This document shows, one piece after another, positions 9,769 through 16,586 of a stretch of 64,000 nucleotides of DNA. Below the pieces are notes generated by a model. That model did no database searches. It was not told where the DNA came from and saw only the letters and a list, made by a program, of their open reading frames with translations. The position numbers and the translations under genes are program-made. The DNA lies in contig NZ_RJJR01000015.1 of NCBI RefSeq assembly GCF_003721595.1, positions 62,001 to 126,000 on the forward strand, written 5' to 3'. The DNA comes from Hanamia caeni. GTDB taxonomy: Bacteria > Bacteroidota > Bacteroidia > Chitinophagales > Chitinophagaceae. How positions within the stretch are numbered: the first letter of the stretch is position 1; the number at the start of each line of letters is the position of its first letter.

Positions 9769-10026
9769 GGTCATTGTGAGGATATACAAAGGTCATTGTA
9801 AGGGTACACAACGGTCGTTGTAAGGATATACAACGGTCGTTGTAAGGGTATACAATGGTCATTGTAAGGATATACAATGGTCGTTGTAAGAGTATACAAT
9901 GGTCGTTGTAAGGGTATACAATGGTCGTTGTAAGGTATACAATGGCCGTTGTAAGGGTATACAATGGTCGTTGTAAGGGTATACAATGGTCATTGTAAGG
10001 GTATACCATGGCCATTGTACACCGTG
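9769..10026. repeat. 22-bp tandem repeat array, 11 full copies plus a partial twelfth
   Basis: Units start at 9769, 9791, 9813, 9835, 9857, 9879, 9901, 9923 (21 bp), 9944, 9966, 9988 and 10010 (partial). The consensus is GGTCGTTGTAAGGGTATACAAT with R at position 5 and few other changes. Across each unit junction lies a near-palindrome TACAAYGGYCRTTGTA; the last junction is close to the perfect form TACAATGGCCATTGTA. GTATAC is also a palindrome. The unit has no stop codon on the minus strand, so all minus-strand frames are open through it; those frames are by-products. The copies are highly alike, so the array is young or kept uniform. Confidence 0.95.
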
Positions 10027-10094
10027 ATTTTTGAAATTCCAGGTCATTCATGCGTCGGGGAGAGTTGAGCAAATACCGCTTTTCTGCCGCGAAA

Positions 10095-10103
10095 TGTGGA
10101 TAA
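10095..10103 (-). promoter_or_regulatory. perfect consensus DnaA box
   Basis: TGTGGATAA on the plus strand is the complement of TTATCCACA, the consensus DnaA-binding 9-mer. It lies about 70 bp after the end of the 22-bp repeat array. A single 9-mer match could be chance, so binding is not established. Confidence 0.35.
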
Positions 10104-10212
10104 CTTCATTTTTCCAACAGCGATTTAAAAAAACTTTTTGGAAAACGGAAGCGCTGCAATGCCCTGTTTGCGGGCTTTTTTGCTTGCAACGAAAAAAACT
10201 GCTTTTCATTAT

Positions 10213-10228
10213 ACCCCATTAATGGGGT
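10213..10228. other. 16-bp perfect palindrome upstream of the FN3-protein gene
   Basis: ACCCCATTAATGGGGT is its own complement, centred about 85 bp before the start at 10306. A second imperfect hairpin (TTTAGCCTTCTCATT, A-run, AATGAGGCCTAAA) lies between it and the start. Either could act as an operator or a leader structure for the downstream gene; nothing shows which. Confidence 0.4.
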
Positions 10229-10305
10229 TGCAGGCGTCGGCTTTATATTTCAATTTAGCCTTCTCATTAAAAAAAAAATGAGGCCTAAATCTAAATTTTA
10301 TATCA

Positions 10306-10929
10306 ATGAAAAAGTTTATCAGGAGGGTTATCAAAACTTTCAAAAGACTAGCCGACGCAAATTTTCTGGCATTTGGTCAAAACGTTACCGGCAAAATGAA
10401 TGCCGCCGTAGCCACATTCCCAAACCCTGTACCATCGCTCGAGAGTATTAACAACGAGCTGGACAATTATGCAGCGTTACTGCAGAGCTCGGCCAACAGG
10501 GACAAGGTACAGGTGCAGCTAAAAAACATCAGCAAGTTTAACCTGAACCAAATGCTGAGCCAGCTTGCAGATTATGTTAACACCACCACTACCGACTCGG
10601 CGTTACTTGCCAGCACCGGTTTTGAATTGAACAAGCTGCCACAACCCATTACGATCACAGCCCCCGAAAACCCTACTCTCACCGATGGTGGGGGTAGCGG
10701 CCGGCTGCTACTTAAATTTAAAGCGGTAAAGGGTGCATCAAGTTACGTGTTTCAATACACGTCGGATCCTACTTTGCAGGAGAGCAGTTGGGTAAGCTTC
10801 CCCGCTACTACCACCTCCTTCACTTTTACCGGGCTTACCAAAGGCACTACTTATTACTGCCGGGCATTGGCTGTAGGCGCCAACCAGCAGGTTAAGGACA
10901 GTATTGTCGTAAACCGTATTTCACAATAA
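10306..10929 (+). CDS. fibronectin type III domain protein
   Basis: 207 residues. A basic N-terminus (MKKFIRRVIKTFKRLADA) is not a typical signal peptide because no hydrophobic core follows. Residues about 15-115 look helical and are not recognised. Residues about 117-205 form one fibronectin type III domain: GRLLLKFKAVKGASSYVFQY, SWVSFPATTTSFTFTGL and GTTYYCRALAV show its B, C, E and F strands. Proteins of this shape are seen in Bacteroidota without a defined role. It is followed by low-complexity repeat DNA and then the convergent LuxR-type gene. Confidence 0.8.
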   Translation: MKKFIRRVIKTFKRLADANFLAFGQNVTGKMNAAVATFPNPVPSLESINNELDNYAALLQSSANRDKVQVQLKNISKFNLNQMLSQLADYVNTTTTDSALLASTGFELNKLPQPITITAPENPTLTDGGGSGRLLLKFKAVKGASSYVFQYTSDPTLQESSWVSFPATTTSFTFTGLTKGTTYYCRALAVGANQQVKDSIVVNRISQ

Positions 10930-10956
10930 TCACCCACAGGCCTCGTTTTTTTCTTA

Positions 10957-11125
10957 ATTGAAAGTTGAAAATGGAAAATGGAATTAACTTCCAAAACCCA
11001 TTTTCAATTTTTATTTTCCATCCTTCTTCCTCCATTCTCCATTCTCCATTTTCAATTCCCAGTCTACAATTCTCCATTTCTCATAATTCATAATTCCTAA
11101 TTCATAATTCACGATTCATAATTCA
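10957..11125. repeat. low-complexity intergenic repeat of ATTCTCCATT / ATAATTCATAATTC words
   Basis: The gap between the two convergent genes is made of reiterated short words: GAAAATGGAAAATGG, then CCATTCTCCATTCTCC, then CATAATTCATAATTCCTAATTC. It reaches into the 3' end of the regulator gene. Similar word-like repeats occur elsewhere in this window, at 26711, 29375, 30040 and 34191. Confidence 0.8.
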
Positions 11126-11729
11126 ACATCCCCTCCATCCCCGCCACACTTCTATACCCCATCATACTCTTCAGCTTTTTCCGGTAGCTTTTTACCGTAT
11201 TTTCTTTTAACCCGGTAGCCATAGCTATTTCTTTATTACTGTAGCCCATGCAAATGCAGTACAGCATCCGCAGCCACGTATCATCCAGGTTTTTTGCAAA
11301 AGAGGCTGCTCCGTTCAGTCTTTGCCGCAATTGGGTCTGGCTGCAATAATACTGTTTGCCTTTGGCCGCCTGCTTTACGGCATACAGGTATTCGATAGGC
11401 GACGCGTCCCGGGCAATGTATCCGGCATGCAAAGCGCGTATCATTGCCGGGAGTTTATCTGCATCCTGATGGCGCCATGATACCACCAGCTTTGTTTTGT
11501 CGCATCCGGCTGCCAGCTTTTGCCATGCAGCCCTATCGCGCACGCCCTCTAGTTCCAGCCCTGCCAGCACCACGTCAGGCTGCAGTTCCTTTACTTTTTC
11601 GGGCAGCGCTTTGCCATTGTCCACCCTTGCCACTACGCCGATGCCGGCATGTGACTCTACAATGTTTTGAAGAATGTCGCTGAACACATAGTGGTTATGG
11701 GCGATGATAAGTGTGATGGGAGTACTCAT
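11109..11729 (-). CDS. LuxR/NarL-type regulator with degenerate receiver domain
   Basis: 206 residues with the layout of a NarL/FixJ response regulator: receiver about 1-120 and a GerE/LuxR helix-turn-helix at about 148-195 (MGYSNKEIAMATGLKENTVKSY). The receiver has lost its phosphorylation chemistry. Where the family has two acidic residues (ADDH) it has A-H11-N12-H; where PDVVLLDL carries the phosphoacceptor Asp it has PDVVLAGL with Gly57; the conserved Lys is Arg107. It probably binds DNA without phosphorylation, or responds to another signal. No histidine kinase lies beside it. Targets are unknown; the convergent FN3 gene and the hsdM promoter region at 11730-12108 are both adjacent. Confidence 0.85.
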   Translation of the reverse strand: MSTPITLIIAHNHYVFSDILQNIVESHAGIGVVARVDNGKALPEKVKELQPDVVLAGLELEGVRDRAAWQKLAAGCDKTKLVVSWRHQDADKLPAMIRALHAGYIARDASPIEYLYAVKQAAKGKQYYCSQTQLRQRLNGAASFAKNLDDTWLRMLYCICMGYSNKEIAMATGLKENTVKSYRKKLKSMMGYRSVAGMEGMLNYES

Positions 11730-12108
11730 TTGGGGTTAGTTTGGTGGAATTAATTATTTGGTAGATTAAATATATATCGTTGTGATATGTTTTCAAAGAA
11801 ATAGGGGGATTTTTTTTGGGTTCTTTAAATGGGAGGCAAGCGATAGGATCGCTACTGCGCCGTTTTGGTGCCCGCTAAAATTATTTGATTCAACACTTCC
11901 GCCGGATCGTGAAAAAATTTCTTTTTTAAATATTCAATTATTTTTACCTTGAAGCGCTTTTGAGTTTCTCCTTCCATGAAGAAACTAACTGTGGTTGATG
12001 AAAATATGCATTATCATACCATTCTATAAAAAAGCATTTAGCTTTTGTTCTCCGGAAGATAATCAAATTCATAAAGAGGACTGTTTTGAGAAATAATAAA
12101 AGATATTA
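11730..12108. other. gap between divergent regulator and hsdM genes
   Basis: 379 bp that must hold the promoters of the regulator (minus) and the restriction operon (plus). A small perfect hairpin AGCGAT-AGG-ATCGCT lies near 11838-11852. A 17-codon open frame begins MKKLTVVDE near 11977 but has no support as a gene. No clear -33/-7 pair was identified. Confidence 0.4.
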
Positions 12109-13908
12109 ATGAAGAACTTTAAAGAGAAAGCCGACCTAATTTGGAGAGTAGCTGACCTGCTGCGAGGAGATTACAAACAGTCGGACTACGGAAAGGTAAT
12201 CCTTCCTATGACAGTGCTAAGAAGACTGGACTGCGTACTTGAACCAACCAAACAGAAAATGCTGGATTACCTGCCAAAAGTGGATTCTCTAAAAGAAAGC
12301 GCCAAAGATATTGCACTGAATAAAATTGCTGGTTTCAACTTCCATAACAGAAGCCAATTCAACTTTGATAAGCTGATTGCCGATCCAAATAACATTTCTG
12401 TAAATCTGAGAAACTATATAAACGGTTTCTCCACTAGTGCAAGGGAAATTATTGAGTACTTCAATTTTGACGATCAGATTGACAGAATGGACGACCCGAA
12501 AACAGACATCCTTTTCAGAGTGGTCAAAGCCTTTCAGGAGATTGACCTGACTGACATGGATTCTATTGAAATGGGTTACACGTTTGAAGAATTGATCCGA
12601 AAATTTGCGGAACAATCTAATGAAACAGCCGGAGAACACTTTACCCCAAGAGAAGTCATTCGGTTGATGGTGAATTTGTTGTTTATTGAAGACAAAGATA
12701 TTTTAACCCAAGAGGGCATTGTAAAAACACTTTATGACCCTGCTTGCGGAACGGGTGGTATGCTTTCTGAAAGTGAAAAGTATTTAAAAGATTTCAATTC
12801 AAAGGCTGATTTAAAAGTATTTGGACAAGAAATCAATCCAGAATCCTACGCCATCTGTAAATCGGACATGCTGATTAAGGGACAAAACCCAAGCAATATC
12901 AAGTTTGGAAACACCTTTACTGTGGACGGTCTGGAAGATGAAAAATTTGATTACATGCTTTCCAATCCACCTTTTGGTGTGGACTGGAAAAAAGCCGAAA
13001 AAATCATCAAAGCTGAGGCAGATAGCAAAGGCATGAGCGGACGCTTTGGTGCAGGTTTGCCAAGAATTAATGATGGTTCTTTGCTTTTTCTGCAACACAT
13101 GATTTCTAAAATGAAATCAGGCAGAACCCGTATTGGTATTGTTTTCAATGGCTCGCCATTGTTTACTGGTGCAGCAGAAAGTGGTGAAAGCAATATCAGA
13201 AAATGGATTATTGAAAATGATTGGCTGGAAGCCGTTATTGCACTACCCGACCAACTTTTTTACAACACAGGTATCAGTACCTACATTTGGATTGTTACCA
13301 ACGATAAAAGTGCGGAGCGAAGTAGGAAAGTGCAATTGATAAACGCAACAGGAGCAAAAGATGAAGAACTAACCAAAGAAGGAAAATTAGATTTCAACCG
13401 TTTTTGGCAAAAAATGGATAGAAGCCTGGGCGACAAGCGAAAGAAAATTGCTGAAAACGGCAATAGCAAAGGCATTGGATTTATTACCCAACTCTACGGC
13501 AATTTTCAAGAGAACGAATTCTGTAAAATTTTACCCAACGAGTTTTTTGGCTACTGGCGAATTACAGTAGAACAGCCACTAAAAGAAAACGGCAAAGTGG
13601 TAAAAAGCAAAGGACAACGCAAACCAGACACTTCTTTACGGGATTATGAAAACATACCATTCTTGAAAAAAGATGCTGACGGAAACCTTATACCACAAAC
13701 CATTGAGGAATACTTTGACACAGAGGTGAAACCTCACTTACCCCAAGCATGGATAGACCACAGTAAAACCAAAATTGGCTACGAAATCAATTTCACCAAG
13801 TATTTCTATGAGTTCAAGCCATTAAGACCTTTGGCGGACATCAAAGCGGATGTTTTGGCTTTGGAGGAAAAGACATTGGAAACCGAAAAAACAGTGCTGG
13901 ACTCATGA
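12109..13908 (+). CDS. hsdM: type I restriction-modification DNA methyltransferase subunit HsdM
   Basis: 599 residues. An N-terminal HsdM helical domain (about 5-130, LIWRVADLLRGDYKQSDYG) precedes an N6-adenine methyltransferase domain with the SAM-binding motif I DPACGTGGM at 210-218 and catalytic motif IV NPPFG at 286-290. Also visible is GYTFEELIRKFAEQ, typical of the family. It modifies adenine in the target named by HsdS and is needed for cleavage by HsdR. The stop overlaps the start of hsdS by 4 bp (ATGA), so translation is coupled. First gene of a five-gene operon to 19573. Confidence 0.97.
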   Translation: MKNFKEKADLIWRVADLLRGDYKQSDYGKVILPMTVLRRLDCVLEPTKQKMLDYLPKVDSLKESAKDIALNKIAGFNFHNRSQFNFDKLIADPNNISVNLRNYINGFSTSAREIIEYFNFDDQIDRMDDPKTDILFRVVKAFQEIDLTDMDSIEMGYTFEELIRKFAEQSNETAGEHFTPREVIRLMVNLLFIEDKDILTQEGIVKTLYDPACGTGGMLSESEKYLKDFNSKADLKVFGQEINPESYAICKSDMLIKGQNPSNIKFGNTFTVDGLEDEKFDYMLSNPPFGVDWKKAEKIIKAEADSKGMSGRFGAGLPRINDGSLLFLQHMISKMKSGRTRIGIVFNGSPLFTGAAESGESNIRKWIIENDWLEAVIALPDQLFYNTGISTYIWIVTNDKSAERSRKVQLINATGAKDEELTKEGKLDFNRFWQKMDRSLGDKRKKIAENGNSKGIGFITQLYGNFQENEFCKILPNEFFGYWRITVEQPLKENGKVVKSKGQRKPDTSLRDYENIPFLKKDADGNLIPQTIEEYFDTEVKPHLPQAWIDHSKTKIGYEINFTKYFYEFKPLRPLADIKADVLALEEKTLETEKTVLDS

Positions 13909-15236
13909 GAAAATACGATTCATACAAAGAGTCTGGCATTGAATGGATTGGCGAGATTCCAAGTGAATGGAAGACAAAGAAAATCAAACACCGTTGCACT
14001 GTAAAAGCACGTGTTGGATGGAAAGGGTTAAAGTCTGATGAGTTTCTAACTGAGGGTTATTCTTATCTGGTTACTGGTTCTGATTTTAAAAATAATTCTG
14101 TTAACTGGAAAGAATGCTACCACATTGACCAAGAACGCTACGAGGAAGACCCATACATTCAACTACAAGAAGAAGATTTGCTAATTACAAAGGATGGCAC
14201 GATAGGTAAACTTGCCATTGTTAAAAAATTAGATAAGCCGGCTTGTTTGAATAGTGGAATTTTTGTTCTTCGTTCTACCAATAAAGATTTCTCAACTGAG
14301 TTTTTATTCTGGATACTAAAGTCCAAAGCATTTACACAGTTTAACGACTATACATCCTATGGTTCAACGATTCAACATTTGTATCAAAATGTATTTGTTG
14401 AATTTTCATATCCTTTTCCAAGCACCAAAGAACAAGCCGCCATCACTCACTACCTCGACCGCAAAACAGCCGAGATAGACGAACTGATAGGCGACAAAAA
14501 ACGTCTACTCGAACTCTACGAAGAAGAAAAAACAGCCATCATCAACCAGGCCGTCACCAAAGGCATCAATCCGGATGTACCAATGAAAGATTCAGGCATT
14601 GAATGGTTGGGCGAAATACCGGAACATTGGAACACAAGCCCCTTAAAGTATCTTGGTAAGTTCATTAATGGTTTTTCATTCAAAAGTTCCGACTTTTCGT
14701 CATATGGCGTACGAGTTTTAAAAATATCGAACATTCAGCATATGAGGATTGATTGGGGTGATGAATCATTCATTGATGAAATATTTTATGAGTCACATGA
14801 AAACTTTAGGGTTCTTGAAAATGATTTAGTCTTTGCCCTGACCCGTCCAATAATATCGACAGGAATAAAAGTTGCTTTGATTGATACTTCTGAACCTATT
14901 CTTTTGAATCAAAGAAATTCAATATATAGACCGACTGATATAGATATAAAGTGGGTTTACTACATTCTGCTTTCAGCAAATTTCATTCAAGAATTTGATA
15001 GCAGAATTGACAAAACAGGACAACAGCCGAACATTTCTTCTAATGACATTGGGGAGATAAAAATCACCATTCCAAAAGAAGGCGAACAAAAAGAAATTAT
15101 TTCATTCATTGATAAAAGGTGTGCTGAAATAGAAATGAAAACAGCAAAAACTGAGAAATTAATTGGATACTTAACCGAATACCGCACGGCCTTGATTAGT
15201 GAAGTGGTAACGGGAAAAATAAAAGTAATTGAATAA
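13905..15236 (+). CDS. hsdS: type I restriction-modification specificity subunit HsdS
   Basis: 443 residues with two target-recognition domains. Each begins with the family's repeated entry motif: ESGIEWIGEIPSEWK (residue about 9) and DSGIEWLGEIPEHWN (about 228). Each ends with a helical spacer: AAITHYLDRKTAEIDELIGD then EEEKTAIINQAVTKG, and EIISFIDKRCAEIEMKTAKT then YRTALISEVVTGK. It sets the bipartite DNA target for HsdM and HsdR. Both halves are complete, with no sign of truncation or an inverted duplicate, so phase variation by recombination is not suggested here. Confidence 0.95.
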   Translation: MRKYDSYKESGIEWIGEIPSEWKTKKIKHRCTVKARVGWKGLKSDEFLTEGYSYLVTGSDFKNNSVNWKECYHIDQERYEEDPYIQLQEEDLLITKDGTIGKLAIVKKLDKPACLNSGIFVLRSTNKDFSTEFLFWILKSKAFTQFNDYTSYGSTIQHLYQNVFVEFSYPFPSTKEQAAITHYLDRKTAEIDELIGDKKRLLELYEEEKTAIINQAVTKGINPDVPMKDSGIEWLGEIPEHWNTSPLKYLGKFINGFSFKSSDFSSYGVRVLKISNIQHMRIDWGDESFIDEIFYESHENFRVLENDLVFALTRPIISTGIKVALIDTSEPILLNQRNSIYRPTDIDIKWVYYILLSANFIQEFDSRIDKTGQQPNISSNDIGEIKITIPKEGEQKEIISFIDKRCAEIEMKTAKTEKLIGYLTEYRTALISEVVTGKIKVIE

Positions 15237-15240
15237 GCTT

Positions 15241-15573
15241 ATGGGTAATTTATTAAATAGAATAGAAATTGAAGAATCATTTTCGGCAATAAGAAGTTTT
15301 CTTCAAGCTGGCGGATTAAATCCTATTGACCATCATCTTAACTTGGAACTTGAAGTGTACGTTAAGAGGCAAAATTTCACTGGTCGATTTGAAATAGAAT
15401 GTAGAGATTATTTGGACAATATAAGTTATATTCTTTGCTCAGATGTGTTTAAAGCTAACGGCTTTTATCGACCCGTTTGGACTGCATATAACTTATTTAG
15501 CTTTAATAATACAACTCAAGAGCTTTCTTTTCAACTTGACAAGGATAAATATATAATAAATCACCTAAAATGA
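15241..15573 (+). CDS. unknown small protein inside the type I RM operon
   Basis: 110 residues from the ATG at 15241, four bases after the hsdS stop; an in-frame TTG at 15229 would add four residues and overlap hsdS. No signal peptide or membrane segment. It is mixed alpha/beta: a helical start (RIEIEESFSAIRSFLQAGG) and a run of amphipathic strands (LNLELEVYVKRQ, RFEIECRDYL, ELSFQLDKDKYII). I do not recognise a family. Its stop overlaps the start of the next gene by ATGA, so its translation is coupled to the Ntn-hydrolase-like protein. A partner, immunity or adaptor role for that protein is inference from position only. Confidence 0.75.
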   Translation: MGNLLNRIEIEESFSAIRSFLQAGGLNPIDHHLNLELEVYVKRQNFTGRFEIECRDYLDNISYILCSDVFKANGFYRPVWTAYNLFSFNNTTQELSFQLDKDKYIINHLK

Positions 15574-16586
15574 CACTGTGCACCGCATATATACGCCAAG
15601 CTAACGATACCGAAGAACTGGTATTTGCCACAGATAGTTGCTTGACTGGTGGCGAAAAATGGAAGCACGGCATCAAACTTTTTGAATTACCAAGAAAGGA
15701 TTGCTTGCTTTGTTTTGCCGGTAGTACAATTCGTGCTTATCCTTTGGTTTTGAATTTGGTTTCTTCTATATATTTAGACAATTACCTGCAATCTCCTTCA
15801 GCTACGCTGGCGGAAGTATTAGAATTCCTGTCGGAACTCTTTACCAAACTGGTCAAGACTATTACAGAAGTTGGCAAAGAGCAGATCCATGAAGAACGAG
15901 GGGCAGCTCGCTTTCTGTTCGGAGGTTGGGATTGGCAGGAAGGCCGGAACGGTGCATTTAAGGTTTGGGAGTTGTTTTATTCTAAAGAGGTAGAAGGCTT
16001 CATTTTCAATGAACTGACTAACAACAGCACGCAAACCATCTTTTACACATTCCTTGGCGATGCGGCTATTGATGTAGAGAAGGAGGCTAAAGACCGTTTC
16101 AAAAAGTTGCTGGCTGACGAAGACAGGATCGGCTCTAAAATCGACATGGAACCGCTGCGCATCCTTAGTGGAATCTCATTGGATAAGAACATTCGGGAAG
16201 TGGACGGCAGTTTGCAGATAGCCAAAATTTATAAATCCAACCGTACTGAGTTCTTTGGCATTTACTGGGAATCCAGCAAAGGAAAACCCTGTTTTCAAGG
16301 AAGGGAGTACAACGAGATCAACAAACCATTGGTACGTTATTTTGATCCGGATACCTTTGAAATCATTGAATCCGATTTGCCCAATAAACTATGCAACATC
16401 ACAGAAGAAGTTTATCAGGAAGATTACGAAACAGTAAAAGAATGTTTTGATGATGGAGGATTTTTGAAGGGAAATTTAACCGAGAAGCAAAAGTATACCC
16501 TACGATTGATATTCAAAAACGTTGCGTATAAGCAATTTATAATGCTGCAGGAAGAGTCAGAAGCGCAACTGCACATAAAAGAATGA
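15570..16586 (+). CDS. proteasome/HslV-fold Ntn hydrolase-like protein inside the type I RM operon
   Basis: 338 residues. The N-terminus reads like a proteasome beta or HslV subunit: Met then Thr2 as candidate N-terminal nucleophile, LVFATDS with Asp22 where these families have AxDs (Asp17), HGIKLFEL with Lys36 where they have the catalytic Lys33, and CFAGSTIRAY where HslV has GFAGGTADAF. Further on, ARFLFGGWD, TFLGDAAID and NIREVDGSLQIAKIY fit the later strands and helices of the fold. The extra 120 or so residues at the C-terminus (from about 220) are not recognised. Start and stop each overlap neighbours by ATGA. Family match is by eye; whether the protein is a protease, an amidase or inactive is unknown. 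No ATPase partner such as HslU is encoded nearby. Confidence 0.7.
   Translation: MTLCTAYIRQANDTEELVFATDSCLTGGEKWKHGIKLFELPRKDCLLCFAGSTIRAYPLVLNLVSSIYLDNYLQSPSATLAEVLEFLSELFTKLVKTITEVGKEQIHEERGAARFLFGGWDWQEGRNGAFKVWELFYSKEVEGFIFNELTNNSTQTIFYTFLGDAAIDVEKEAKDRFKKLLADEDRIGSKIDMEPLRILSGISLDKNIREVDGSLQIAKIYKSNRTEFFGIYWESSKGKPCFQGREYNEINKPLVRYFDPDTFEIIESDLPNKLCNITEEVYQEDYETVKECFDDGGFLKGNLTEKQKYTLRLIFKNVAYKQFIMLQEESEAQLHIKE

Noticed and set aside
9769..10026. CRISPR array
   Set aside because: The direct repeats are contiguous with no spacers and no cas genes are present.
9761..10072. Three overlapping minus-strand open frames of 62-103 codons with repeating PYNDHCIPLQRPLYTL-type peptide
   Set aside because: They are a by-product of the 22-bp tandem array, which lacks stop codons on that strand; all three frames are open and none has a non-repeat domain.
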